Origin: DASTFP01 sp963816855
GTDB taxonomy: Bacteria; Verrucomicrobiota; Verrucomicrobiia; Chthoniobacterales; Terrimicrobiaceae
Reading direction: 5' to 3'
Length of the DNA stretch: 64,000 nucleotides
Assembly (NCBI GenBank): GCA_963816855.1
Contig: CAWFMA010000007.1
Location: 62,001-126,000 of the forward strand
The translations under genes were made by a program, and so were the position numbers. The notes beneath the pieces were generated by a model. It worked only from the letters and a program-made list of their open reading frames with translations. It was not told where the DNA came from and did not search any database. Position 1 is the stretch's first letter, and each line of letters opens with the position of its first letter. This document shows positions 43,150 to 52,202 of the stretch, one piece after another.

Positions 43150-43548
43150 ATGAACGTGCCAGACGACAGGGAATACACCACCAGCCACGAATGGATTCAG
43201 CTTGATGGGGAAAGCGCGCTGGTCGGACTCACGGCCGGCAATCCAAGCCTCGCTGAAATCGTGCAGGTCAGGCTGCCGGTTGTCGGGAGGGCGGTCAAGG
43301 CCGGCGACGAGGCGGCGGCGGTTATTTCTCGTGGGACGGAACAGTCGGTTCGGGCGCCTCTGAGTGGAAGCATTATCGAGACCAACTCGGCGCTGGAAGC
43401 GGATCCCACGCTCCTGGCCCGCCATCCTTACGGCACGGGTTGGCTTTTTCGTCTCGATGTCGAGGCGGGGGAAGAGATCGAGCATCTGCTTGACCCCGCT
43501 GCGTATCGGGACTTCCTTCAAGCGGCTGAATCGATCGAGGTTCCCTAG
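43150..43548 (+). CDS. GcvH-like protein without the lipoyl lysine
   Basis: 132 residues, close to glycine-cleavage H protein in length and fold: YTTSHEWIQLDGESALVGLT (9-28), LAEIVQVRLPVVGRAVKAGD (34-53), APLSGSIIETNSAL (69-82) and the GTGWLFRLD strand. The canonical ESVKAAS loop, whose Lys is lipoylated, is replaced by ISRGTEQS (59-66) with Gly62 in the lysine position and Arg61 next to it. No gcvT, gcvP or lipoyl ligase is near. It cannot carry lipoate at the usual site, so it is not an ordinary H protein. The stop TAG lies in the end of repeat copy B. Confidence 0.85.
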   Translation: MNVPDDREYTTSHEWIQLDGESALVGLTAGNPSLAEIVQVRLPVVGRAVKAGDEAAAVISRGTEQSVRAPLSGSIIETNSALEADPTLLARHPYGTGWLFRLDVEAGEEIEHLLDPAAYRDFLQAAESIEVP

Positions 43549-43748
43549 AGGACTGTTGAGAAACCCGCGTATGCCACGTTGCCGTCAATTTTGGGAAGAT
43601 CGCAAGGAGCCAAGCGCAGGCTTGATGGGGTTGCGGGGTCCTCATCTCCCCGCAAGCCGTCGCGCTACGGAGAAGCTTGGCGACACCGCGAGGGCCGAAA
43701 ATTGGCGCAGCCCGGAGGGCGCGAATATGCGTGGGTTTTTCAACCTAG
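43545..43748. repeat. palindromic MITE-like element, copy B
   Basis: 204 bp bounded by CTAG on both sides. Left end CTAGAGGACTGTTGAGAAAC; right end, reverse strand, CTAGGTTGAAAAACCCACGC. Most of the left half matches copy A (CCGCGTATGCCACGTTGC, GTCAATTTT, GAAGATCGCAA, then GCCGAAAATTGGCGCA). Its central hairpin is different, TTGCGGGG/CCCCGCAA (43631-43655), where copy A has GCGTAGC/GCTACGC; the right-half sequence of copy A (about 90 bp) is absent. The left CTAG contains the stop codon of the gcvH-like gene. Confidence 0.75.
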
Positions 43749-43829
43749 CGGGACTAGGTGGCCACCCGTTTTCCATGATTGCCGGAAGCCCTCGGGAATG
43801 CGATTTTTTTCCAGAAGGAAGGTAAGAGG

Positions 43830-44213
43830 ATGAGCAGTAAGATACTTCTCGCTCTGTTGTCGGCCGGCCTGATTTTTTCGGGATGCGTGGACGAGTATGG
43901 CCGCGTCCGTCCCCCGGATCCGATTGGGCAGGCGCTTTTTAACGCTTTGGATCCTAGTGTTCCAGTTTATCGCTCCAGCAACTACGTTGTAACAAGCGAG
44001 ATGCCCCCGGTTCGCTATGAGACGAGGTCGGTGGTTCCCGCAGGCTACTCCGATCCTGTCTGGATAAATGGGTATTGGGGGTGGGGAGGCAGCGACTGGG
44101 TATGGGTTCCGGGCCGATGGGTGGAGCGCCCGCACTCCAACGTGGGCTGGACCGATGGCCGCTACTACGAAGACAACGGGCTCAGATACTGGCGCTCAGG
44201 TTATTGGCAATAG
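43830..44213 (+). CDS. small lipoprotein with Trp/Gly/Tyr motifs
   Basis: 127 residues with lipobox LIFSGC (Cys19), so it is lipidated and periplasmic or outer-membrane bound. The C-terminal half is rich in the YWGWGGSDWVWVPGRW type of motif seen in BcpO-related YXWGXW proteins. AGGAAGGTAAGAGG precedes the ATG. Function unknown. It begins 82 bp after the right end of repeat copy B. Confidence 0.7.
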   Translation: MSSKILLALLSAGLIFSGCVDEYGRVRPPDPIGQALFNALDPSVPVYRSSNYVVTSEMPPVRYETRSVVPAGYSDPVWINGYWGWGGSDWVWVPGRWVERPHSNVGWTDGRYYEDNGLRYWRSGYWQ

Positions 44214-44229
44214 CTGGGCCAGGCGCGGG

Positions 44230-44670
44230 TCAATCCCGGCCCACCTCGTTTGGGAGTTCATTCCGATCATCGGGTAAGCGGGGAAAGTGGCGCGCCAGAG
44301 CCTCACCGGCCATTTCGACGGCGCCGAGGACGGCGCCGGTAAATTCACCCCGCCGAAGGGCGGCGCAAGTGCGCGCGGCGACTTCGTTCCAAAAGGCATG
44401 ACCACACTTCTCGTGGATGTGCTTGTCCCCGACGACGGCGAACTGGCGCGCTCGGGGCGCGAAGTAGAGCAGGATCGCGTTTCGGTCGCGGGTATTGGTC
44501 ATGCCCAGTTTTTTGAACCGCACGGTTGCCCGATCAACGGCTTCCGCCGGTCCGAGGGTTCGGTTCGTAACGAAAACCCGGATCTCTCCCGAAGTCGAAT
44601 TCTCGGCGGCCTGAATGGCGGCCACGACTTTGGCGTCGTCCAACTTTTGAAGAAACTCTCGAGGCTTCAT
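44230..44670 (-). CDS. TPM-domain protein (first of two)
   Basis: 146 residues, TPM_phosphatase fold: TSGEIRVFVTNR, AVDRATVRFKKLGM, RNAILLYFAPRARQFAVVGD and HEKCGHAFWNEVA. No signal peptide, so it should be cytoplasmic, unlike the next gene. TPM domains are linked to LemA and to membrane quality control. It lies 3 bp after its longer paralogue in a three-gene operon with lemA. Confidence 0.8.
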   Translation of the reverse strand: MKPREFLQKLDDAKVVAAIQAAENSTSGEIRVFVTNRTLGPAEAVDRATVRFKKLGMTNTRDRNAILLYFAPRARQFAVVGDKHIHEKCGHAFWNEVAARTCAALRRGEFTGAVLGAVEMAGEALARHFPRLPDDRNELPNEVGRD

Positions 44671-44673
44671 CTT

Positions 44674-45471
44674 TTACCAACTCCCGCTCGCACCGCCGCC
44701 TCCGAAGCTCCCGCCGCCGCCACTGAACCCCCCTCCGCCGAACCCTCCTCCGCCCGAGCCCCGGCCAAATCCTCCGCCCCCGGTGACAGGGGGTATCCAG
44801 ACTGCTCGCCTGCCGCGCGGTCCATAGTAGGCACCCCGCTGCAACGCGTTTCGATTTGCGGCGATAATGATCAAAATGATCAAGATGAAGAGCACGAAAA
44901 GCATCCAGGAACCGGAGTCTTCTGCGCCGGTATCGGCGTTCGTGCGCCCTGAGCCTCGATATTCGCCACGGGTTGCTTGAAGAATCGCGCTGACCCCGCG
45001 GGTCACCCCGGCATCGAAATCGCCCGCCCGAAAGGCGGGCAGGATTTCGCTTTCGATGATTCTCTTCGCCAGAAGATCGGGCAGGGCGCCCTCCAGGCCG
45101 TAGCCGACCTCGATACGCGTCTGGCGATCGTTGGGAAACACGAAAAGTGCGACGCCATTGTCTTCCTTGCTTTGCCCGATGCCCCACGCTTCCGCGGTGC
45201 GCTGGGTGAAGTCTTCCAGCGCATAGCCCTCCGGCACCTTGGGAAAGGTCGCCACGATCACTTGATTGGAGGTGTCACGCTCAAAGGCCTCCAGCCGCGA
45301 GTTAAGGGCCGCGATCGTTTGAGGCGAGAGAATCCCCGCCCGGTCGCTCACGTAGTGATCGGGCTTGGGCGGCAACGGCGCGGCGATTGCCCCGAGAGAC
45401 CACAGGAGCGCGGTTGCCAGCAGCGGAAGCCACGCCGAAAAGGGTCTGTTCACCCTGGGGATGGGTGACAT
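44674..45471 (-). CDS. TPM-domain exported membrane protein (second of two)
   Basis: 265 residues. Signal peptide (LLATALLWSLGAIAA), TPM domain (35-150: YVSDRAGILSPQTIAALNSR, GVALFVFPNDRQTRIEVGYG, EGALPDLLAKRII), one membrane helix (MLFVLFILIILIIIAA) and a low-complexity glycine tail of the FGGGGFSGGGGSFG type. This is the YgcG/Psb32 layout found next to lemA. The glycine tail would lie in the cytoplasm. Confidence 0.87.
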   Translation of the reverse strand: MSPIPRVNRPFSAWLPLLATALLWSLGAIAAPLPPKPDHYVSDRAGILSPQTIAALNSRLEAFERDTSNQVIVATFPKVPEGYALEDFTQRTAEAWGIGQSKEDNGVALFVFPNDRQTRIEVGYGLEGALPDLLAKRIIESEILPAFRAGDFDAGVTRGVSAILQATRGEYRGSGRTNADTGAEDSGSWMLFVLFILIILIIIAANRNALQRGAYYGPRGRRAVWIPPVTGGGGFGRGSGGGGFGGGGFSGGGGSFGGGGASGSW

Positions 45472-45477
45472 CTGCCC

Positions 45478-46131
45478 CTAACGATTTGTTGCAGGCGACG
45501 TGGCGGGGCCCGGGGAAGGCGAAGTGCCTCCGAAGTTGAAATTCACCTGCGGGGCCACGTCGGCTCCCTCGCGGGCCGTAAAATATGGTCTCGGAGAGAA
45601 GCCAAAGAGGCCCGCAAAGAGTGCCGCGGGCATCGTTTGCACGGCGGTGTTGTAAGCTTGCACGGTTTCGTTGAATTTGCGGCGTTCCACGGCGATGCGA
45701 TTTTCGGTGCCCTCCAGTTGCGCCTGAAGCTCCTGAAAGTTTGCGTTGGCCTTCAGCTCCGGATATCGCTCGACGACCACCAGGAGCCGGGAAAGGGAAT
45801 TCGAAAGTTGATCCTGACTCTGCTGAAAGCGTTGCAGAGCCGCCGGATCCGCGGGAGCCGCGTTCGGATCGAGTTGCACTTTAGTGACCTGTTGCCTGGC
45901 TTGAATGACGTCGGAGAGGGTGCTTTTCTCGAAATTTGCCGCGCCTTCCACCGTGCGGACGAGATTCGGAACAAGGTCGGCGCGGCGCTGGTAGACGTTC
46001 TGAACGTCCGCCCAGCTTCGGTCCACCTGCTGTTTGAGACTCACGAGCCGGTTGTAGGTTCCGCAGCCGCCGATCAGCAGGACGGCGGCCAAGGCCGCGA
46101 GGATGGCAAGGAGGGCGAGCAAGGCTTTCAT
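45478..46131 (-). CDS. lemA: LemA family protein
   Basis: 217 residues. A hydrophobic start (LLALLAILAALAAVLLIGGC) with Cys23 after GG suggests a lipoprotein or membrane anchor. The body is a four-helix coiled coil with the family signature YNRLVSLKQQVDRSWADVQN, VYQRRADLVPNLVRTVEGAA and AVERRKFNETVQAYN. Usual genetic partner of TPM proteins, as here. Function not settled. Confidence 0.9.
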   Translation of the reverse strand: MKALLALLAILAALAAVLLIGGCGTYNRLVSLKQQVDRSWADVQNVYQRRADLVPNLVRTVEGAANFEKSTLSDVIQARQQVTKVQLDPNAAPADPAALQRFQQSQDQLSNSLSRLLVVVERYPELKANANFQELQAQLEGTENRIAVERRKFNETVQAYNTAVQTMPAALFAGLFGFSPRPYFTAREGADVAPQVNFNFGGTSPSPGPATSPATNR

Positions 46132-46247
46132 GTCGGCCAGATTCTACTGCGAGTTTTCCCGAAAGCGAGTAAGCTCTCTCTGGAGAGTTCGTGGGCGCCG
46201 TGGGGCGAAATACAGCCAAAGTTTGCGCTGCCTGCGATCGTTTGTCG

Positions 46248-48530
46248 ATGGAACTGCCAAGTAACGTTCAAAAGATCGCGTTTCTCGCCGATTACGTTCC
46301 GCGACAATGCGGGATCGCGACTTTCACGGCGGATCTTTATCGGGCCATCGTCGCGGAGTATCCGGCCCTGCAAAGTTGGATTGTGGCCATGACCGACTGC
46401 CCGGAAGGATACAACTATCCTTCCGAGGTGCGCTTCGAGATCCATGAACAGGACATTTCCGCGTATCGGCGCGCAGCCGATTTTCTGAATCTCGCGAACG
46501 TTGACGTGCTTTGCCTGCAGCACGAATTCGGCATTTTCGGCGGACCGAACGGCCGCCATATCCTGACCTTGCTGCGAAACCTGCGGATGCCGGTGGTGAC
46601 CACCCTGCATACGATTCTGCGGGAGCCCACGCCCGAACAGAAGGTCGTCTTTGAGGAAGTGATCCGGCTTTCGGCCCGCGTGGTCTCAATGGCCGAGAAG
46701 GGCGCGGAGTTCCTCCGCGAGGTTTACCATACGCCGGAGGCCAAGATCGACCTGATTCCCCACGGCATTCCCGATGTGCCGTTTGCCGATCCCAACTATT
46801 TCAAGGACAAATTTGGGGTTGAAGGGCGGCCGGTCCTCCTGACCTTCGGGTTGCTTTCGCCCAATAAGGGGATTGAAAACGTGCTCCATGCGTTGCCGGC
46901 GATTGTCCGCGAGTTTCCCAAGGTTGTTTATATCATTCTCGGAGCCACCCATCCCAACCTGGTGCGCAAGCAAGGCGAGACCTATCGGCTCACGCTGGAG
47001 CGCCTGGCCAAGAAAAACGGTGTCGAAAAGAACGTGATTTTCTTTGACCGCTTCGTTGACAACGAAGAGCTCGTCGAGTTTCTCGGCGCGACGGACGTCT
47101 ACATCACTCCGTACTTGAACAGGTCACAAATCACGAGCGGAACTCTCGCCTACAGTGTCGGTGCGGGCAAGGCGGTCGTTTCGACACCTTATTGGCACGC
47201 GGAGGAACTGCTGGCGGAGGGCCGCGGAGTTCTCGTTCCTTTTGGCGATGCGGGAGCGATTGCGAGGGCCGTCAGCGACCTCCTGCGAAACGAAACCGCG
47301 AGGCACGCCATGCGAAAGTCCGCTTATTTGGTCGGACGGCGTATGATTTGGCCCCGCGTCGCGCACGACTACATCCAGAGCTTCAACCACGCGCGGCACG
47401 AGCACTCGACGCAAACCGTAAGGCAAATTGAGCCGGCGACTTTGGACCGGCAAGCCGCCCTTCCGGTTTGGCGGCTGGATCATCTGAAGTGTCTGACCGA
47501 TGACACCGGAATGCTTCAGCACGCGGTCTACATACTTCCCAACTACGAGCACGGGTATTGCACGGATGACAACGCCCGGGCGTTGATTCTCATGATGCTC
47601 TTGGAGGAACTCGAAGAAGGCCCCCCCGAACGCATGCGGTTGACAAATGTCTATGCGGCGTTTCTTCAAAATGCGTTCGATGCGGCAACGGGACGTTTCC
47701 GAAATTTCATGTCCTATGACCGTCAGTGGAAAGCCGAGATCGGCTCCGAGGACAGCCACGGGCGGGCATTGTGGGCGCTGGGAACCTGCGTGGGGCGTTC
47801 ACAGCGCGAGGGGTTGCGCTCCTGGGCAGCCGAACTCTTCGAAAGGGCATTGCCGACCGTGCAAGCGTTCATCTCTCCCCGCTCATGGGCTTTCTCCGTC
47901 ATCGGACTTCATGAATATCTGCGCACATTGAGCGGCGATCTCATGGCCAATCATTTCCGCGCAGAACTGTCGCAACGTTTGCGGACTTTTTATGAATCTG
48001 CCGCAAGCTCGGACTGGCTTTGGTTCGAGGATATCGTGAGCTATGACAATGCGAGACTTCCCCAAGCCCTCATTCTTACCGGGCGCTGGGGGAACCAACC
48101 GGCCCTTCTCGAAATTGGTCTCAAGACTCTCCGCTGGTTGACCGAAAATCAAATCGCTCGCGAAGGGCATTTTCGGCCTGTTGGCTCCAACGGTTTTTGG
48201 AAACGGGGGGGAAAGCCGGCGTTGTTCGATCAGCAGCCGGTTGAGGCCCATGCAATGATCTGCGCGTGCCTGGAAGCCTACGAAGCCACAGGCGATCGCT
48301 TTTGGCTCGCGCAGGTTAACAAGGCCTTCGAGTGGTTCCACGGCGGAAATGACCTGGGACTCTCTCTTTATGACGCGCAATCCGGCGGCTGCAGGGACGG
48401 CCTGCATATCGACCGGGTGAACCAGAACGAAGGCGCGGAGTCGACCCTGGCCTTTTTGCTGTCGCTCGCCGAGATGCACCGGACCCAGGATGCGATGTCC
48501 GCCGCGGAGCAAGTGACCCTCGCGTCTTGA
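46248..48530 (+). CDS. GT4 glycosyltransferase fused to a toroid domain
   Basis: 760 residues. The first 400 are a GT-B glycosyltransferase of family 4: LADYVPRQCGIATFTADLYR, VTTLHTIL, LIPHGIPD, LLTFGLLSPNKGIENVL and the acceptor loop GTLAYSVGAGKAVVSTPYWH. The last 350 (YTEHGYCTDDNARALILMML-like start, about 410-760) look like an (alpha/alpha)6 toroid as in glycoside-processing enzymes: DNARALILMML, GSEDSHGRALWALGT, QQPVEAHAMICACLEAY. It likely builds or trims a mannose-type glycan. The start ATG 46248 was chosen over an upstream in-frame one that would add an unlikely extension. It is divergent from lemA. Confidence 0.8.
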   Translation: MELPSNVQKIAFLADYVPRQCGIATFTADLYRAIVAEYPALQSWIVAMTDCPEGYNYPSEVRFEIHEQDISAYRRAADFLNLANVDVLCLQHEFGIFGGPNGRHILTLLRNLRMPVVTTLHTILREPTPEQKVVFEEVIRLSARVVSMAEKGAEFLREVYHTPEAKIDLIPHGIPDVPFADPNYFKDKFGVEGRPVLLTFGLLSPNKGIENVLHALPAIVREFPKVVYIILGATHPNLVRKQGETYRLTLERLAKKNGVEKNVIFFDRFVDNEELVEFLGATDVYITPYLNRSQITSGTLAYSVGAGKAVVSTPYWHAEELLAEGRGVLVPFGDAGAIARAVSDLLRNETARHAMRKSAYLVGRRMIWPRVAHDYIQSFNHARHEHSTQTVRQIEPATLDRQAALPVWRLDHLKCLTDDTGMLQHAVYILPNYEHGYCTDDNARALILMMLLEELEEGPPERMRLTNVYAAFLQNAFDAATGRFRNFMSYDRQWKAEIGSEDSHGRALWALGTCVGRSQREGLRSWAAELFERALPTVQAFISPRSWAFSVIGLHEYLRTLSGDLMANHFRAELSQRLRTFYESAASSDWLWFEDIVSYDNARLPQALILTGRWGNQPALLEIGLKTLRWLTENQIAREGHFRPVGSNGFWKRGGKPALFDQQPVEAHAMICACLEAYEATGDRFWLAQVNKAFEWFHGGNDLGLSLYDAQSGGCRDGLHIDRVNQNEGAESTLAFLLSLAEMHRTQDAMSAAEQVTLAS

Positions 48531-48578
48531 GCCTTCCGGACCGGCAAAACGGGAGCCCCGGTATTTTCGCGCGGCTTT

Positions 48579-50828
48579 TCACAGATCGTAATTTGCCGGG
48601 GTTCCCGTTTGCGCGTGCGGTGCAATCCATATCTGAAATCGTCCCGGTTCGACGCGCCACTTGCCGTCGCGTCCCGTGAATCCGAGAACCTCGTCGGTCA
48701 GCGCAAAATGAACCTCGCGGCTCTCGCCCGGTTGGAGTCTCAGCCGCTCGAAACCGCGCAGTTCCTGTTGGGGGCGCGCGCCCTCTGAGCAAGCGAGATC
48801 CGAAACGTAAAGTTGCACGACTTCCTCGCCTTCGCGTTCTCCCATGTTGGTAACGACGGCGGACGCCACTGCGGGTTTGCCTGCCGTGATGCGGACTTGT
48901 TCGTAGCCGAAGGACGCATAGGTCAGGCCAAAGCCGAAAGGAAAGAGCGGATCGCGGCTCAGATCACGATAATTGGCCGCGTCTTCGTAGGGCCTGCCGG
49001 TTCTGTATCGATTGTAGTAGACCGGAACCTGGCCAATTTGAATCGGAAAGGACATCGTAAGCCGGCCCGAAGGAGACGCGTCGCCAAAGAGAAGATCGGA
49101 AATGGCGTTTCCGGCTTGGATTCCCGGTTGCCAGGCAACCATCACGGCGCGGGCCTTTTCGAGAACGCCCGACAGTTCCAACGGGCGCCCGCAGAAAATC
49201 ACGGCGACAACTGGCTTTCCCGTTGCCGCCACCGCGTCCAGCAATTCCCGCTGTCTGCCGGTCAGGGCCAAACTCGCGCGAGAGGCGTTCTCTCCCGTCC
49301 ATCCGCGAGGCTCCCCGATGGCGAGGATGCACACATCCGCTCTGGAGCCTGCCTGCACGGCCTCCTCGATGGTTGCGGCGTCTCGATCGCCGCCAGATTC
49401 ATCGGCAACCACCTTCCCGTCATTGAGCGTGCGGGTGCGCCCCGTTTCGAGAACGTTGCACCCCTTCACAACCTCGATTTCCGTTTCAGAGAGTTTGAGT
49501 TTGATACCCTCCGCCAGCGTGATCACGTCGTCCGGCAAGCCGTGCGCGGCCCAGGTTCCGAGCATTTCCTTGCGGTCGTCTGCCATCGGGCCGATGATCG
49601 CGATGTGCTTCACAGACTTCGCCAAAGGGAGCATCTTGTCATTCTTGAGAAGAACACAGGATCGAACGGCGGCGTCGCGAGCCAAGGCGACCGCGTCCGG
49701 TCGCAACATCGCGCTCCGGAATGACTCGGCGTCCGTGAACGGGCGCTCAAAAAGCCCGAGCCTGAATTTCACGCCCAAGATGCGTCTCAAAGCTTCATCG
49801 ATCTCCGACTCGGTGAGGCGACCGTCCGAAACTTGGGCGGCCAGCGTGTCGCGATAGGTCGTTGAGACCATTTCCATGTCGGTGCCCGCGACAAGCGCCC
49901 GTCGCGCTGCTTCCGCTTCATCGGCTGCAAATCCCCACGGAATCTGCTCATAGATCGCCTCCCAGTCGCTCACGACAAAACCTTTGAAATCCCAGGTTTT
50001 TCGAAGAATGTCCGTGAGGAGGAACCCGTTCGCCACGGCAGGGATGCCGTCATTTGCGTTGAAAGCGCTCATCAAGGAGACGGCGCCCGCGCGAACTCCC
50101 GCGCGAAAGGCAGGCAGGAAAAAGTTTTGCATCGAAAACGCCGGAACATCCGTGCTATTGTAATCGCGGCCGCCGATCGCTGCGCTGTACCCCGCGAAAT
50201 GTTTGAGGCAGGAGGCGACGTGATTCGGCTCGGAGAGATTTTTGCCTTGGAGGCCGCGCACGGCGGCGGCGGCGTAAAGCGAGGCAAGATAGGGATCTTC
50301 GCCGAAGGTCTCTGCAACGCGCCCCCACCGCGGATCAACTGCCAGGTCGCACATTGGTCCAAAAACCCAGTCAATCCCCGCCGCGCGGCTTTCCGCGGCC
50401 GCGATAGTTTCCAACTTTTCGAAGAGAGCCGGATCCCACGCGCACGAAACCGCCAATGGAATCGGGAAAACGGTCCGCAAGCCGTGAATCGTGTCGTAGC
50501 CGAATATCAGAGGGATTCCAAGCCGGGACTTGTTGACTGCGATGTCTTGCAGCGCATTTCGCACGGCGGGATTGTCCGAGCCAAGGGCGAGGATGTACGA
50601 TCCGACCGCACCGGATCGGATCTGGTCGGCGTGAGTCTGAGGGTCCGCGGCGGCGGGACGGATCACACCCTGGCTCAGCTGGCCTACCTTCTCTGTCAGG
50701 GTCATCAGAGAAATCAGGTTCTGGGTGCGCTCCTCGACTGTCCTCGCAGGGTCCCGGTAGAGCGGCAAATCAGCCGCGATTGCGGAGCTGGTTGCCAGGG
50801 CCACGGCAATGGGCGCCCATCGCGTCAT
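48579..50828 (-). CDS. family 3 beta-glucosidase, exported
   Basis: 749 residues, BglX-type. Signal peptide (APIAVALATSSAIA), GH3 N-terminal domain with nucleophile Asp288 in KGFVVSDWE, KHFAGYSA at 209, the C-terminal Rossmann-like domain (ILAIGEPRGWTGENASR) and a fibronectin-III-like end (EVVQLYVSDLACSEGARP, ELRGFERLRLQPGESR). It cuts beta-glucosides in the periplasm or outside. Convergent with the glycosyltransferase gene. Confidence 0.92.
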   Translation of the reverse strand: MTRWAPIAVALATSSAIAADLPLYRDPARTVEERTQNLISLMTLTEKVGQLSQGVIRPAAADPQTHADQIRSGAVGSYILALGSDNPAVRNALQDIAVNKSRLGIPLIFGYDTIHGLRTVFPIPLAVSCAWDPALFEKLETIAAAESRAAGIDWVFGPMCDLAVDPRWGRVAETFGEDPYLASLYAAAAVRGLQGKNLSEPNHVASCLKHFAGYSAAIGGRDYNSTDVPAFSMQNFFLPAFRAGVRAGAVSLMSAFNANDGIPAVANGFLLTDILRKTWDFKGFVVSDWEAIYEQIPWGFAADEAEAARRALVAGTDMEMVSTTYRDTLAAQVSDGRLTESEIDEALRRILGVKFRLGLFERPFTDAESFRSAMLRPDAVALARDAAVRSCVLLKNDKMLPLAKSVKHIAIIGPMADDRKEMLGTWAAHGLPDDVITLAEGIKLKLSETEIEVVKGCNVLETGRTRTLNDGKVVADESGGDRDAATIEEAVQAGSRADVCILAIGEPRGWTGENASRASLALTGRQRELLDAVAATGKPVVAVIFCGRPLELSGVLEKARAVMVAWQPGIQAGNAISDLLFGDASPSGRLTMSFPIQIGQVPVYYNRYRTGRPYEDAANYRDLSRDPLFPFGFGLTYASFGYEQVRITAGKPAVASAVVTNMGEREGEEVVQLYVSDLACSEGARPQQELRGFERLRLQPGESREVHFALTDEVLGFTGRDGKWRVEPGRFQIWIAPHAQTGTPANYDL

Positions 50829-50972
50829 TTTCCACCAGTAGCGCAGACTTCTCGCGGCCTCACGCGAAATTTGAGCGACGAAAACACGCCGTGACGCCCT
50901 TTGAGCAAAGAAGCAGATTCCCGTTCGCAGTCGAGCCCGCTCACGCTAACGTCTGATGGTTTTTTAGGGTTT

Positions 50973-52202
50973 ATGTCCAGCCAGGCCCCGATTCAATCGT
51001 CGTCTTCCTCTCAGGAGGCGGACCGTTTCCTTGAGAAATTCGCCCCGGAGTTGGTGACCATTCGCCGTCATCTCCACGCGCATCCGGAACTAAGCGGTTC
51101 GGAGCATGCCTCGACCGCCTTCGTCGGCAGCCGGTTGAAAGTCGCCGGAATCGCGCATGAAGCCGGGCCGGACGGCAGGGGGATTGTTACCAGGGTTTTT
51201 CCAGGAGCGACGCCGGGGGCTGCGGTGGTCGCACTTCGCGCGGACTTGGACGCGCTGCCAATCGCCGAGGAGAACGAAGTGCCCTATTGCTCCCGTCACG
51301 CCGGGGTGATGCACGCCTGCGGGCACGATGCCCATACGGCGATTTTGCTTGGCGCTTTGTCCGCGCTAAAGGCGGCAGGCTCCGTTCCGGTTGCCTGGCG
51401 CGGTATCTTTCAACCGTCGGAGGAAGCTGGCCGGGGCGCGCTCGAGATGATCGAGCGTGGCGCTCTCGAGGGGGTTGACGCCGTTGTCGCTTTGCATGTC
51501 GATCCAACGCTTGCAGCTGGCCGGTTGGCCCTAAACGCCGGTCCCCAAACCGCGTTCTGCCAGGATTTTCAGATCGTTGTTCGCGGCCGCGGGGGCCATG
51601 GGGCACGTCCCCACAAGACGACCGACCCCATTGCGATCGCAGCTCAGCTTGTCACGCTCATTTACCAGGCCCTTCCGCGAAAGACCGATGCCCGAGACCC
51701 GCTGGTCGTCACCATCGGCTCGATCGGGGGCGGCCACGCTGCGAATGTGATTCCCGATTCCGTGGTCATGAAGGGAACGATTCGCGCCTTGGACCCTGCG
51801 GTTTCGCGAAGTGCTCGCGCCGCGATCACCAAGCTGTCTCGCGGGGTAGCCGCGGCCCTTGGCGGGTCGGTGCATGTGACATTTGACGCTCAGTTGCCGG
51901 GCGTGGTCAACGATCCCGCGGTGACCGCGATCTGCCTGGAGGCCGCGCGGCATGTGGTGGGCAGGCATCGGGTGGACGTTCATGGCCGCCCCAGCATGGG
52001 AGCAGAGGATTTCGCCGATTATCTGGGCAGCGTTCCCGGCTGCATGATCAGACTTGGTGTCCGAAAAAGAGGGAAGAAAATTACGCCCTTGCATACCTCG
52101 ACGTTCGATATCGATGAAGATGCCCTGCTCATCGGCGCGCGTTTCCTCTCGAAGGTGTTGCTCCGCTGGCCGCGGAACTTCAAAACGTTGCACCAATGTT
52201 AA
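50973..52202 (+). CDS. M20 family metallo-amidohydrolase
   Basis: 409 residues from ATG 50973. Zinc ligands include Cys116 and His118 (HACGHDAHT), Glu150/Glu151 (QPSEEAGRG) and His in VVALHVDP; the dimerisation domain has RGRGGHGARPHKTTDP. The Cys form groups it with N-acyl-L-amino acid or amidohydrolases of the AmhX/HipO type. It cleaves N-acyl amino acids or related amides in the cytoplasm. The stop overlaps the next gene by 7 bp. Confidence 0.9.
   Translation: MSSQAPIQSSSSSQEADRFLEKFAPELVTIRRHLHAHPELSGSEHASTAFVGSRLKVAGIAHEAGPDGRGIVTRVFPGATPGAAVVALRADLDALPIAEENEVPYCSRHAGVMHACGHDAHTAILLGALSALKAAGSVPVAWRGIFQPSEEAGRGALEMIERGALEGVDAVVALHVDPTLAAGRLALNAGPQTAFCQDFQIVVRGRGGHGARPHKTTDPIAIAAQLVTLIYQALPRKTDARDPLVVTIGSIGGGHAANVIPDSVVMKGTIRALDPAVSRSARAAITKLSRGVAAALGGSVHVTFDAQLPGVVNDPAVTAICLEAARHVVGRHRVDVHGRPSMGAEDFADYLGSVPGCMIRLGVRKRGKKITPLHTSTFDIDEDALLIGARFLSKVLLRWPRNFKTLHQC

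Noticed and set aside
44700..44790. G/C-rich low-complexity run
   Set aside because: It is the glycine-rich tail of the TPM protein, common to this family.
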